From the NCBI RefSeq assembly GCF_024347395.1, contig NZ_AP025472.1, positions 868,001 through 932,000 on the forward strand: a DNA stretch of 64,000 bases, read 5' to 3'. The position numbers were made by a program, and so were the translations under genes. Positions 8,449 through 17,677 of the stretch are shown one piece after another; the stretch's first letter is position 1, and each line of letters begins with the position of its first letter. The notes beneath the pieces were generated by a model that saw nothing but the letters and a program-made list of their open reading frames with translations, had not been told where the DNA came from and did not search any database. Origin of the DNA: Vibrio cortegadensis (GTDB lineage Bacteria > Pseudomonadota > Gammaproteobacteria > Enterobacterales > Vibrionaceae).

Positions 8449-9450
8449 TTGAAATCAGTACTGTCTATCTTGCTTAGTGTAGGGATCGCTAGTCTCTCAA
8501 CAACTTCGGCCTATGCCGATAGCGATTCTGTAGAAAAACCCAGTTTTGAGCAATATGTTGAACAATTAAAGCAGCAAGGTCGTGAGCAAGGGATCTCTGA
8601 GCAGATTTTATCACAAGCGTTTGCTGACGTGACTTACAAACCGAGAGCAGTAACAGCGGATCGCAATCAGCCTGAAAAGAAGCTGACCTTGGATGAGTAT
8701 ATTCCCCGAGCAGTGCCAGACTGGAAAGTTAAGCAAGCGAAAACCCTTTATAAGCAGCACTACGCTGAACTGAAAAAAATTGGTGATGAATATGGGGTTC
8801 AGCCTCGATTCATTGTCGCGTTATGGGGCGTTGAAAGTAACTTTGGGAAATTCACCGGTAATTATAACGTCATCGATGCATTATCGACTCTTGCTTATGA
8901 GGGGCGTCGTGAAGCCTTTTTCCGTAAAGAGACCATGGCAGCATTAACCATTCTAAATGAAGGTCATATTGAGCCGGAAAATTTGAAAGGTTCATGGGCA
9001 GGCGCGATGGGCCAACCTCAGTTTATGCCATCTTCATTTTTAGCTTATGCTGCTGATGGTAATGGTGATGGCAAAAAAGATATTTGGAGTAGCGAAGCGG
9101 ATGTTTTCGCCTCTGCTGCCAGCTATTTAAGCCAATCGGGTTGGGATGATACTTATACGTGGGGAAGGCAAGTACGAGTGCCTCACTCCATCTCTACCGA
9201 GCTACAAGGTCGTGATGCAGAGAAGGCCAAAACGCTGGAAGAGTGGCAAGCGTTAGGTGTGACTCGTTATAACGGTAAGCCTCTTCCTAAGTTGGACAAG
9301 CCGCTGAATGCTTGGCTGATCTTACCTGATGATGTCGACGGGCGAGCTTATCTTATTTACAACAACTACAATGTATTGATGAAGTGGAACCGCTCGTATT
9401 ACTTTGCATTAGCGGTTAGCCATTTGGCCGATAGAATCAAGTTTCATTAG
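8449..9450 (+). CDS. Lytic murein transglycosylase, MltB family
   Basis: A 333-aa periplasmic enzyme that cleaves the MurNAc-GlcNAc bond of peptidoglycan to give 1,6-anhydro ends. It starts at TTG with a strong AAGGAG 5 bases upstream. A Sec signal peptide ends near residue 24 (TTSAYA/DSDS) with no lipobox Cys, so it appears soluble rather than lipid-anchored as in E. coli MltB. The SLT_2 catalytic domain contains ALWGVESNFG (catalytic Glu near residue 129), GSWAGAMGQPQFMPSSFLAYA and an EF-hand-like DGNGDGKKDIW. A MITE-like palindrome and a terminator follow it. Confidence 0.9.
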   Translation: MKSVLSILLSVGIASLSTTSAYADSDSVEKPSFEQYVEQLKQQGREQGISEQILSQAFADVTYKPRAVTADRNQPEKKLTLDEYIPRAVPDWKVKQAKTLYKQHYAELKKIGDEYGVQPRFIVALWGVESNFGKFTGNYNVIDALSTLAYEGRREAFFRKETMAALTILNEGHIEPENLKGSWAGAMGQPQFMPSSFLAYAADGNGDGKKDIWSSEADVFASAASYLSQSGWDDTYTWGRQVRVPHSISTELQGRDAEKAKTLEEWQALGVTRYNGKPLPKLDKPLNAWLILPDDVDGRAYLIYNNYNVLMKWNRSYYFALAVSHLADRIKFH

Positions 9451-9460
9451 TCAAAGCGTA

Positions 9461-9628
9461 ATAATACCAATCACAGTAAGTAGGTGGTCATAAAAAGCGC
9501 AGGAAAAATGCTTGAGAACAAGGCAGAAATTTTCGATAAGTAGTTATTCTACAATCAAAATTTCTAACGCCGTTATCGAGTATTTTAACAAGCTAGGATG
9601 ACCAGTTATTTACTACGATTGGTATAAT
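9461..9628. repeat. MITE-like long palindromic element
   Basis: About 168 bp forming one long imperfect palindrome. The termini are inverted: ATAATACCAATC at the left and GATTGGTATAAT at the right, and complementarity continues inward (GTAAGTAGGTGGTCAT against ATGACCAGTTATTTAC; GATAAGTAGTTATTCTAC near the centre). No protein is encoded. It resembles the non-coding TATACCAATC-type repeats common in vibrios and relatives, which are presumably mobilised in trans. It is the only copy in the window and sits between convergent genes, where it does little harm. Confidence 0.8.
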
Positions 9629-9642
9629 CATCCGCTAGATCG

Positions 9643-9677
9643 AAAACACCGCTCACTATTCATGGGCGGTGTTTTTT
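9643..9677 (+). terminator. Rho-independent terminator
   Basis: Stem AAAACACCGC/GCGGTGTTTT with a ~13-base loop and a T7 tail. It ends the YcgL-lytic transglycosylase transcript after reading through the palindromic element. Confidence 0.85.
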
Positions 9678-9774
9678 TGTTTAAATCGCTGTTATTGCAG
9701 TCATTACTATTATCGATCAGTCGCTGCTTTGAACTTGAAACAAGAACAAGTGACAGCAGCGATTAGTCATAGAT

Positions 9775-10629
9775 TTAACGGCGATATTGCTCACAAGCGA
9801 TCATGGTATTTTCAATCAAGCTCGCCACTGTCATCGGGCCAACACCACCTGGAACTGGGGTGATAAAGCTGGCTTTCTCTTTCGCGACATCGTACTCAAC
9901 ATCACCAACTAACTTGCCTGACTCTTGGCGGTTGATGCCCACATCGACCACAACTGCGCCTTCTTTAATCCATGCGCCAGGGATAAAGTTTGCTTTACCC
10001 ACTGCGACCACAACCACATCCGCTTGGCGTACATGGCTTTCAAGATCTTTGGTGAAACGGTGGCAAGTTGTTGTTGTACAACCCGCTAGAAGGAGTTCCA
10101 GCGTCATAGGACGGCCAACAATGTTCGATGCACCAACCACAACCGCATGTTTACCGCGCAGGTCGATATTGTAGCGGTCAAGTAGGGTGATGATCCCTTT
10201 TGGCGTGCAAGAACGAAGCTTAGGAATACGTTGTGCTAAGCGACCGACGTTATAAGGGTGGAAGCCATCAACGTCTTTTTCCGGAGTGATACGCTCTAAG
10301 ATATGGGTGGTATCAATGCCTGCTGGAAGAGGCAGTTGCACTAAGATGCCATCGATTTCAGGATCTTCATTGAGTTGGTCAACTAAAGCGAGCAGTTCAT
10401 TTTCACTTGCCGTAGCAGGTAAGTCATAAGATTTTGAGACGAAGCCAACTTCATCACAAGCTCTACGCTTACTTCCAACATAGACTTGTGAGGCTGAATC
10501 TTCACCGACTAAGACTACCGCTAGGCCGGGAGCTCGCAGTCCGGCTTCTCTTCGCGCTTTTACACGTGCGGCGACTTCCGAGCGAACCGTTTGAGAAATT
10601 AACTTTCCATCAATGTTTTGAGCAGTCAT
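9775..10629 (-). CDS. folD: Bifunctional methylenetetrahydrofolate dehydrogenase/cyclohydrolase
   Basis: A 284-aa cytosolic enzyme that converts 5,10-methylene-THF to 10-formyl-THF using NADP. Visible motifs are the YVGSKRRACDEVGF segment with the catalytic Tyr and Lys (about residues 50-63), DGILVQLPLP (about residues 98-107), VVVGASNIVGRPM of the Rossmann domain (about residues 160-172) and the C-terminal PVPGGVGPMTVASL. E. coli FolD is 288 aa. It is a single gene, converging on the upstream lytic transglycosylase and diverging from tRNA-Arg. Confidence 0.97.
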   Translation of the reverse strand: MTAQNIDGKLISQTVRSEVAARVKARREAGLRAPGLAVVLVGEDSASQVYVGSKRRACDEVGFVSKSYDLPATASENELLALVDQLNEDPEIDGILVQLPLPAGIDTTHILERITPEKDVDGFHPYNVGRLAQRIPKLRSCTPKGIITLLDRYNIDLRGKHAVVVGASNIVGRPMTLELLLAGCTTTTCHRFTKDLESHVRQADVVVVAVGKANFIPGAWIKEGAVVVDVGINRQESGKLVGDVEYDVAKEKASFITPVPGGVGPMTVASLIENTMIACEQYRR

Positions 10630-10843
10630 GACTTTCCTTAGAAAATGGTCTTGAAAATAGAGATGTTAATAATTTTTAGCGCATTGTGGCAGAAATTGTT
10701 TTTTATTTCCATTAAGCAATCGTTTGCTTTGTTCTATTTTTCATCACATAAGCACCAGTTGAGCTTTTTTTGGTCATTCAGATCATAATGTTAGATAAAA
10801 GCGTTGCTTTAGCTCTGTCATCTCGTATAATTCACCCCACAAA

Positions 10844-10920
<77 letters not shown>

Positions 10921-10929
10921 TATTGAAAG

Positions 10930-10963
10930 AACCGCTGTAAGTGTATGCTTGCAGCGGTTTTTT
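10930..10963 (+). terminator. Terminator after tRNA-Arg
   Basis: Stem AACCGCTG/CAGCGGTT with an inner AAG/CTT extension, followed by a T6 run, 10 bases after the CCA end. The following ~255 bases up to the exporter gene are A/T-rich with no recognisable gene. Confidence 0.9.
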
Positions 10964-11223
10964 GCATTATGAACTTTTATTTTACTTCTGCAGTTAATAC
11001 CTCTTATCTCTCTGATTTTCCTCTTCTCTGTTTATCTCGACATACAAATAACCACTGATAAATTAAGGTTTTATGCATTTGATTTCATTTCAAATGTTTG
11101 GCATGTTGTCTTACTACTTGTTGATTTAATCTCTCTTTTAAAGCGGTACTAGAACGAAATGATTAACGTGTAAATCGCCATTAGCATGAGGCTGAATGGA
11201 TTCTTTCATCAAAGGAGAAGATG

Positions 11224-11853
11224 ATGACCATAGAAACATGGATGTACTATTTACTTGCCGTTTTGATACTAACTGCCTCTCCAGGGCCCAGTTCACTGCT
11301 GTGTATGACCAAAGCGGTGAGTTCAGGTTTTAAGTTGTCGATCTTTACGGCCTTGGGAAGCTTAACCGCCATTACTGGAATTTTAACGTTGTCGTTTACC
11401 GGACTAGGGGTGCTAATTGCCTCATCTGAAATGGTGTTCAATATTGTTAAATGGACAGGGGCGGCTTACTTGGTTTACTTAGGTTGGAAAGCGTTGATCT
11501 CGACGCAAGAGTCTTATCAAATTGATGGTCAGGCTCAACCTGATAATGCGAAGCGCATCGCTCATTTTACGAGTGGTTTCATTGTCGGAGCCAGCAACCC
11601 TAAAGCCATTTTATTCTTTACCGCTCTTTTCCCACAGTTCATTGACCCTAACGCTTCATTGCTTGCTCAATATGCAGTATTTGCGACGACCTTTGCTTGT
11701 ATGGAACTCTCTTGGCTGCTCTTTTATGCCTACCTTGGTTCTAAGTTCTCAAACTGGATATTAGCCAAAGGGAGAGCCAAGTTATTTAATAAGCTTACAG
11801 GCGGTGTATTTATGAGTGCAGGCATCTTGCTTTCCACCACCAGTCGCTCTTAA
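11224..11853 (+). CDS. LysE/RhtB-family amino acid exporter
   Basis: A 209-aa inner-membrane protein with about six hydrophobic segments. The N-terminal TASPGPSSLLCMTKAVSSG (about residues 19-37) is the LysE/RhtB signature, and GFIVGASNPKAILFFTALFPQFI (about residues 118-140) is the second conserved block. The family exports amino acids or derivatives such as homoserine, threonine or leucine; the substrate here cannot be told. Two ATGs lie in tandem (11221 and 11224); AGGAG at 11213 is better spaced for the second. Single gene. Confidence 0.88.
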   Translation: MTIETWMYYLLAVLILTASPGPSSLLCMTKAVSSGFKLSIFTALGSLTAITGILTLSFTGLGVLIASSEMVFNIVKWTGAAYLVYLGWKALISTQESYQIDGQAQPDNAKRIAHFTSGFIVGASNPKAILFFTALFPQFIDPNASLLAQYAVFATTFACMELSWLLFYAYLGSKFSNWILAKGRAKLFNKLTGGVFMSAGILLSTTSRS

Positions 11854-11915
11854 ACCCTTAACTCTTTAAGTGATCGGGAATTCTTTCGGTTATAGCAGAT
11901 TCGATGTTGCTGCGG

Positions 11916-11944
11916 ATTCTCGGTGGCAACATTCTCGGTGGCAA
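11916..11944. repeat. 14-bp direct duplication, period 15
   Basis: ATTCTCGGTGGCAA occurs twice in a row, one base apart, in the gap between the exporter gene and the response-regulator gene. It looks like a simple short duplication; no function is evident. Confidence 0.7.
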
Positions 11945-12138
11945 AATTGGTATCGTTATCAGCATTGAGACAAAAAATCCAAATTAGGTGCACATCAAAA
12001 ACCTTGGCTAAGTTTCTAGTCAGCGTAAATTGTGATCATTGCCCTGCTTAGTCTCTAATAATTATATAAATAGGCATGATTAAACGTGTCGGCCAGATTT
12101 ACACTGTGTTAATTCGATGTAATGAGAAAGGTTTAGGG

Positions 12139-12867
12139 ATGCACACAAAGACTCACATACTGGTTGTTGATGATGATCAGGAGATCCGAGAACTACTCGA
12201 AGAGTATCTCACCAAGTCTGGATTTTTTGTGTCGTCTGTCAGTGATGGTGTGGAGTTAGCGCAAGCAATAGAAGTTAACGGTTATCCTGACCTGATTTTG
12301 CTTGATGTAATGTTACCGGGTGAAGATGGATTCACACTGTGTCAAAAAGTTCGAAAACACTCCAACGTTCCCATTATTATGCTGACAGCGGTGTCCGATG
12401 AGACCGATCAAATCATTGGTCTTGAAATTGGTGCTGATGATTATATCGCGAAGCCATTCAGCCCTCGTCAGTTAATGGCGCGAATAAAAGCCTTGCTACG
12501 TCGCGTTCAGGCTAGTGATGAGAAGCCGAGCGATGCACTTCCTAAGTTGATCACTTTTGGTGATTGGCAGCTCGATACTTTAGCGCATCGAATTATCAAC
12601 CTTGAGAATAACGATGAGCATGACCTGTCAGGGAGTGATTTTTCTCTGTTGATGCTGTTTTTGTCGCGTCCTAATGAAGTCTTAGATCGAGATACCATCT
12701 CATTTGCGACTCGTGGCAGAGAGGCCCTACCGTTTGAGCGTGGGATTGATGTTCAACTCAGTCGTTTGCGTCACCGATTGGGTGATAGCGGTAAATATCC
12801 TCACTATATTAAAACCATGCGTGGAAACGGCTACATTCTGGCGGTTCCAGTCAGTATTGAGCATTAA
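12139..12867 (+). CDS. OmpR-family response regulator
   Basis: A 242-aa two-component regulator. The receiver domain has the acidic pair near Asp11-Asp13, phospho-acceptor Asp56 in LILLDVMLPG, the switch Thr in IIMLTAVSD and Lys in IAKPFSPRQL. The winged-helix DNA-binding domain follows (about residues 140-238, with GIDVQLSRLRHRLGD and IKTMRGNGYIL). The frame is open from 12076 but ATG at 12139 gives the family N-terminus. It starts a cassette with the histidine kinase (33 bases downstream) and a sugar ABC operon, resembling Pseudomonas GltR beside the gts glucose transporter genes. Confidence 0.92.
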   Translation: MHTKTHILVVDDDQEIRELLEEYLTKSGFFVSSVSDGVELAQAIEVNGYPDLILLDVMLPGEDGFTLCQKVRKHSNVPIIMLTAVSDETDQIIGLEIGADDYIAKPFSPRQLMARIKALLRRVQASDEKPSDALPKLITFGDWQLDTLAHRIINLENNDEHDLSGSDFSLLMLFLSRPNEVLDRDTISFATRGREALPFERGIDVQLSRLRHRLGDSGKYPHYIKTMRGNGYILAVPVSIEH

Positions 12868-12900
12868 CTTCTGATGTTAATCAACGGATGAGGAATTAAC

Positions 12901-14355
12901 ATGAAGCGCAAAGAGCCATTCAGTGTACTTCGCCCCAACTCTTTAGTGGCAAGAACCTTGTGGTTGACGCTTATTGCTGTGGTTCTGGCTCAAGGTGTGG
13001 CGACAGGAATTTGGTACCATCAGTCAAAGCAGAAAGAGCTTGAGGGTATTCGTTCTACTTCTGCCAGTATGGCAAATATGTTTGCCTCAACCGTCACCTT
13101 TTTTCAGTCGCTTCCCGTAAAATATCGCCATATCGTATTGGACCAAATCCGCAATATGGGGGGCACTCGCTTCTTTGTCTCATTCAATAAAAACGAACTC
13201 ATCGTTGAGCCGATTCCGGATACCCAATTGAAACTGGTCGCGATGGATTCAGTGAAACAAGTGCTGGAGAGTAAGCTCAATAAAGTGGAAACCGTGTTGG
13301 TTGATTTTTCACCACCTGAAAAACTACGCTTGTTGAAAAATGACATTTATCTTAGCGACCTCCCCAAGTCATGGGCGCACCACACTTTGACCTTAGAGCC
13401 ACTGAACCCTCCTGTGTTGGTGGTCCAAATTCAGCTTGCCGAACATGAATGGGTCTACATCGCGGCTTTACTTCCGGCTCCTTATGTCAGCTTAGATGAC
13501 ACCATTTTAGGCCGAGAACAGATGATGTTTTTACTCTTCTCGACGATTTTGTTGTTAGTGCTTACATACCTGATGATACGGCGTCAGGTTAGGCCATTAA
13601 AAAACCTAGCCAAAGCTGCGAATGAAATGAGTATGGATATCGATCAACCGCCATTACGTGAAGAAGGGGCGACAGAACTGGTCACCGCGACGCGTGCTTT
13701 TAATCGAATGCAGATGCGTATTAGGCGTTATGTGGCAGATAGAGAACATCTCTTTTCTGCGATCTCTCACGATCTCAAAACGCCTATTACTCGGTTGAGG
13801 TTACGAGCAGAATTGCTGGAAGATGAGGTAAAGCGAAACAAGTTCAATCGCGATCTTGATGAGTTAGAGATCATGGTGAAAGGGGCGTTGCAATGCGTTC
13901 GCGATACGGATTTGCATGAGAACAACGCCTATGTCGATCTCAATGACATGCTATTTTCGGTGATGGAATCCCATAATCAGAAAGCAATAAAGGTTGAGTT
14001 TGCTCGTACTGATATTGAACCGATTGTAGCGAAGCCTTTAGCGATTAAACGAGTATTAACCAACCTGATTGATAACGGCGTGAAGTATGGTCACCGAGCC
14101 AACGTGACATTGGAAGAGTTCGATGACTGGGTCGCGATTACCATTACTGATCACGGCGAAGGGATCCCCGAAGATAAGTTAGAAGCCGTATTCGAACCTT
14201 ACTTTCGGATTGCAACTGACAGTGAAGGTCATGGTTTAGGGCTTGGGATCTGCCGTAATATTCTTCATGGACATGGGGGAGATCTCATTATCAGCAACTC
14301 ACTAAATAGCGGATTAATCGCGCAAGTCTTTATACCACGTAGTCTGGATGTCTAA
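12901..14355 (+). CDS. Membrane sensor histidine kinase
   Basis: A 484-aa EnvZ-like kinase. It has an N-terminal membrane helix (about residues 18-37), a periplasmic sensor of roughly 165 residues, a second helix (about residues 205-222), a HAMP linker, the dimerisation H-box FSAISHDLKTPITRLR with His290, and a HATPase domain (N box LIDNGVKYG, G1 DHGEGIPEDK, G2 GHGLGLGI). It should phosphorylate the regulator encoded 33 bases upstream. The sugar ABC operon begins 98 bases later, so the likely input is a sugar or sugar-derived signal, by analogy with Pseudomonas GtrS. Confidence 0.92.
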   Translation: MKRKEPFSVLRPNSLVARTLWLTLIAVVLAQGVATGIWYHQSKQKELEGIRSTSASMANMFASTVTFFQSLPVKYRHIVLDQIRNMGGTRFFVSFNKNELIVEPIPDTQLKLVAMDSVKQVLESKLNKVETVLVDFSPPEKLRLLKNDIYLSDLPKSWAHHTLTLEPLNPPVLVVQIQLAEHEWVYIAALLPAPYVSLDDTILGREQMMFLLFSTILLLVLTYLMIRRQVRPLKNLAKAANEMSMDIDQPPLREEGATELVTATRAFNRMQMRIRRYVADREHLFSAISHDLKTPITRLRLRAELLEDEVKRNKFNRDLDELEIMVKGALQCVRDTDLHENNAYVDLNDMLFSVMESHNQKAIKVEFARTDIEPIVAKPLAIKRVLTNLIDNGVKYGHRANVTLEEFDDWVAITITDHGEGIPEDKLEAVFEPYFRIATDSEGHGLGLGICRNILHGHGGDLIISNSLNSGLIAQVFIPRSLDV

Positions 14356-14373
14356 TGTAACAATTGTGTTACA
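14356..14373. promoter_or_regulatory. Perfect palindrome before the sugar ABC operon
   Basis: TGTAAC-N6-GTTACA begins directly after the kinase stop codon and lies 80 bases before the binding-protein start. The spacing (18 bp overall) does not fit CRP. It could be an operator for the adjacent regulator or another sugar regulator; assignment is a guess. Confidence 0.45.
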
Positions 14374-14453
14374 TGGGGCTTACCTTTTGTTTCAATCTTA
14401 TCAATCAGATTAAGTAGACTCTCTATTGAACCGGACAAACATGGAAGAACATA

Positions 14454-15701
14454 ATGAAACTCAATAAAACCCTACTTACTCTATCTCTTCTTGCAGCTTC
14501 AACATTCTCTCAAGCGGGCGAGGTGGAAGTGCTTCACTGGTGGACGGCTGGTGGCGAAGCGAAATCTGCAGCGGTACTGAAAGAGATGATTGAAGCACAA
14601 GGCCATACATGGAAAGACTTTGCAGTGGCTGGTGGTGGCGGTGAAAGTGCGATGACCGTTTTGAAAACTCGAGCTGTGTCGGGCAATCCTCCATCTGCGG
14701 CGCAGATCAAAGGTCATGATATTCAAGAGTGGGGTGGTTTAGGTTTTCTAACGTCTCTCGATGCAACTGCAAAACAAGAAAAGTGGGACGAACTGCTACC
14801 AGCGGTTGTGACTAAAGTGATGAAGTGGGATGGTGAATACGTGGCGGTTCCTGTCAATGTTCACCGTGTTAACTGGCTTTGGGCTAACCCTGTTGTTTTA
14901 GAAAAATCAGGCGTTACGGTTCCGACTACATTAGATGAGTTCTTTGTTGCGGCAGACAAGATTAAAGCGGCTGGCTTCATTCCATTGGCTCATGGTGGTC
15001 AGCCTTGGCAAGACGCGACGGTATTCGAAGCAGTGGCTCTCGACGTGCTAGGCAGTGAAGATTACAACAAAGCGTTCGTAGAACTTGATATGGACGTGTT
15101 ATCTGGCGACAAAATGGTGGAAGTATTCACCAAATTCAAAAAGATGCGTGACTACATCGACAGCAACTCTCCAGGTCGTGATTGGAACGTCGCAACGTCA
15201 ATGGTTATTAATGGCGAAGCCGCGATGCAGATCATGGGTGACTGGGCGAAAGGCGAATTTACTGCGGCAGGCAAAGTGCCGGGTAAAGATTACATCTGTG
15301 CACCAGCACCGGGCACCGATGGCCAGTTCACTTTCAACATCGATAGCTTTGCGTTCTTTGAGTTGAGTGACAAAGAGAACCAAAAAGCGCAGCAAGACCT
15401 AGCGAAAACCATTCTTACCAAAGATTTCCAAGAAGTCTTCAACCTTAACAAAGGTTCTATCCCTGTACGTCTAGATATGGACATGTCTAAATTCGACCAA
15501 TGTGCGTTGGATTCAATGGCTACCTTCAAAGCGAGTGCTGAATCGGGCGATCTTGTTCCGAGTATGGCTCACGGTCTAGCGACGACAAGCTACGCTCAAG
15601 GCGCGATTTACGACGTGGTGACCAACTTCTTTAACGAGAAAAATGCCGATCCAAAACAAGCAGCCGCTAAGTTAGCGAAAGCAGTGAAAGCCGCTATCTA
15701 A
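14454..15701 (+). CDS. Sugar ABC transporter, periplasmic binding protein
   Basis: A 415-aa family 1 extracellular solute-binding protein. The signal peptide is MKLNKTLLTLSLLAASTFSQA (cleavage near residue 21), followed by EVEVLHWWTAGGEAKS and PVNVHRVNWLWANP, which match the glucose/mannose-binding GtsA group of Pseudomonas. It should deliver sugar from the periplasm to the two permeases downstream. The RBS GGAAGA lies 7 bases before the ATG. It is first in a four-gene operon and separated from the permeases by a stable hairpin, consistent with higher expression of the binding protein. Confidence 0.9.
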   Translation: MKLNKTLLTLSLLAASTFSQAGEVEVLHWWTAGGEAKSAAVLKEMIEAQGHTWKDFAVAGGGGESAMTVLKTRAVSGNPPSAAQIKGHDIQEWGGLGFLTSLDATAKQEKWDELLPAVVTKVMKWDGEYVAVPVNVHRVNWLWANPVVLEKSGVTVPTTLDEFFVAADKIKAAGFIPLAHGGQPWQDATVFEAVALDVLGSEDYNKAFVELDMDVLSGDKMVEVFTKFKKMRDYIDSNSPGRDWNVATSMVINGEAAMQIMGDWAKGEFTAAGKVPGKDYICAPAPGTDGQFTFNIDSFAFFELSDKENQKAQQDLAKTILTKDFQEVFNLNKGSIPVRLDMDMSKFDQCALDSMATFKASAESGDLVPSMAHGLATTSYAQGAIYDVVTNFFNEKNADPKQAAAKLAKAVKAAI

Positions 15702-15768
15702 TCTAACTTGATAAGCAGCGACGAGCACGTGAGAGATGTATGTCTGCTTATTCCAAACCCCCAGGGTG

Positions 15769-15791
15769 GATAGGCTCGTAAGGAGTCTATC
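15769..15791 (+). promoter_or_regulatory. Intercistronic hairpin after the binding-protein gene
   Basis: GATAGGCTC/GAGTCTATC forms a 9-bp stem (one G-T pair) with a 5-base loop and no T run. Its position between binding-protein and permease genes suggests mRNA 3'-end protection, as known for malE-malF, rather than termination. Confidence 0.55.
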
Positions 15792-15879
15792 TACTCTTCA
15801 TTCCCAATTCTGAAATGCGTGATGCTGATGTGGTGCCAAAAGGTAAACCATCGGTTCGATTGTGCAACAGGGATCAGTT

Positions 15880-16818
15880 ATGGAGCATGTTTTGACTAAG
15901 TCGACTCCAAAATCCACAAGGAACCAGCCTGCACCAAAGCCCAGTTTTGCTGACAGGTTACAACATTGGTTACCTAAAATAGTACTAGCGCCCACCGCGT
16001 TAGTGACCGTGGTGTGTATCTACGGCTATATTTTTTGGACGGCCGCGTTGTCGTTCACCAACTCTCGATTTTTACCCAGCTTTAACTTCGTTGGTTTAAC
16101 TCAATATGAAAAGCTAATGGATAATGATCGCTGGATAACCTCAATCACTAACCTCGGTGTATTTGGTTTTCTGTTCATGGCGATTGCTATCTTGTTAGGT
16201 GTTGGTTTGGCTGTATTGCTTGATCAGAATATCCGCCAAGAAGGGGCGATTCGTACTATCTATCTCTACCCAATGGCGCTGTCATTCATCGTGACAGGTA
16301 CGGCGTGGAAATGGATTCTGAACCCGGGGCTTGGCATTGAAAAATTGATGCAAGATTGGGGTTTTACGGACTTTAAATTTGATTGGTTAGTCGACTCTGA
16401 AATGTCGGTGTATACCTTGGTTATCGCGGCACTTTGGCAATCATCAGGCTTCGTGATGGCGATGTTCTTAGCGGGCCTTCGCGGTATCGATTCATCAATC
16501 ATCAAGGCCGCTCAAATTGATGGAGCAAGCTTACCCACTATTTATCTCAAAATCATTTTGCCTTGCTTGCGCCCTGTGGTTTTCAGTGCGGTGATCATTA
16601 CCTCACACATTGCGATTAAGAGCTTTGATCTTGTGACGGCAATGACGGCGGGTGGCCCAGGCTATTCATCGGATCTTCCAGCGCTCTTCATGTACGCCCA
16701 CTCCTTTACTCGCGGCCAAATTGGCCTTGGTGCTGCTAGCGCCATGATGATGCTTGCTGGTATTTTAGCGATTCTCGTGCCTTACCTTTACTCTGAACTT
16801 AGGGAGAAAAAGTCATGA
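15880..16818 (+). CDS. Sugar ABC transporter permease (MalF-like)
   Basis: A 312-aa inner-membrane permease with about six membrane segments. The cytoplasmic EAA loop is AAQIDGASLPTIYLKIILPCLRP (about residues 208-230), which docks to the ATPase. The frame is open from a GTG at 15862; ATG at 15880 is better placed after CAGGGA. It overlaps the next permease by 4 bases, showing translational coupling. Confidence 0.92.
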   Translation: MEHVLTKSTPKSTRNQPAPKPSFADRLQHWLPKIVLAPTALVTVVCIYGYIFWTAALSFTNSRFLPSFNFVGLTQYEKLMDNDRWITSITNLGVFGFLFMAIAILLGVGLAVLLDQNIRQEGAIRTIYLYPMALSFIVTGTAWKWILNPGLGIEKLMQDWGFTDFKFDWLVDSEMSVYTLVIAALWQSSGFVMAMFLAGLRGIDSSIIKAAQIDGASLPTIYLKIILPCLRPVVFSAVIITSHIAIKSFDLVTAMTAGGPGYSSDLPALFMYAHSFTRGQIGLGAASAMMMLAGILAILVPYLYSELREKKS

Positions 16819-17672
16819 TGAACAACATTAACTTTGCTCGAATCTTTATTTATTCAGCACTGCTTTTCTTCTGCTTGGTGTACTTAATGCCATTGTTCGT
16901 AATGGCGCTCACTTCATTCAAAACTCTGCCAGACATCAAGGCGGGTAACTTAATGAGCTTGCCGAAAGAGTGGGTGTTCGATGCTTGGTATAAAGCGTGG
17001 GATACCGCCTGTACGGGGGTGAAATGTGAAGGTATTAAAGGCTATTTCTGGAACTCATTCCAAATGGTGATCCCTGCGGTCGCGATCTCAACATTGTTGG
17101 GTGCATTCAATGGTTATGTAGTGACAAAGTGGCAATTCAGAGGATCGAACCTGTTCTTTAGTTTGTTGTTATTCGGCTGCTTCATCCCATTCCAAGTGGT
17201 GCTGTTACCAATGGCAACCATGCTTGGCAAGATGGGCTTAGCGAATACCACGATTGGTTTGGTGATTGTGCACGTTATCTATGGCATGGCATTTACTACG
17301 TTGTTTTTCCGTAACTTCTACATCTCGATTCCTGATGAACTGATTAAAGCAGCAAAGCTTGATGGTGCAGGCTTCTTTACGATTTTCTTCAAGATTTTAT
17401 TACCGATCTCCACACCGATCATAATGGTGACGGTGATCTGGCAGTTCACCGCAATCTGGAATGATTTCTTGTTCGGAGTAGTCTATTCGGGGGCAGAGAC
17501 GCAGCCGATTACCGTGGCATTAAATAACTTAGTCAACACCAGCACTGGCGTAAAAGAGTATAACGTCGATATGGCCGCTGCGATTATCGCCGCACTGCCA
17601 ACGCTATTGGTGTATGTCTTCGCAGGAAAATATTTTGTTCGTGGTTTAACCGCCGGATCAGTAAAAGGATAA
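16815..17672 (+). CDS. Sugar ABC transporter permease (MalG-like)
   Basis: A 285-aa inner-membrane permease with about six membrane segments. The EAA loop is AAKLDGAGFFTIFFKILLPISTP (about residues 177-199). A Cys-containing insertion DTACTGVKCEGIKGYFWNSF (about residues 57-76) in the first periplasmic loop is also known from glucose/mannose-type MalG homologues. It starts inside the preceding stop region (ATGATG) and is followed after 5 bases by the ATPase gene. Confidence 0.92.
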   Translation: MMNNINFARIFIYSALLFFCLVYLMPLFVMALTSFKTLPDIKAGNLMSLPKEWVFDAWYKAWDTACTGVKCEGIKGYFWNSFQMVIPAVAISTLLGAFNGYVVTKWQFRGSNLFFSLLLFGCFIPFQVVLLPMATMLGKMGLANTTIGLVIVHVIYGMAFTTLFFRNFYISIPDELIKAAKLDGAGFFTIFFKILLPISTPIIMVTVIWQFTAIWNDFLFGVVYSGAETQPITVALNNLVNTSTGVKEYNVDMAAAIIAALPTLLVYVFAGKYFVRGLTAGSVKG

Positions 17673-17677
17673 TTATC

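Noticed and set aside
9669..9863. 64-codon plus-strand open frame between the palindrome and folD
   Set aside because: It begins in a terminator stem and runs antisense into folD; no ribosome binding site.
14356..14373. CRP site before the sugar ABC operon
   Set aside because: The half-sites are 8 bases apart in the TGTAA/TTACA reading, not 6, and lack TGTGA; noted instead as an unassigned palindrome.
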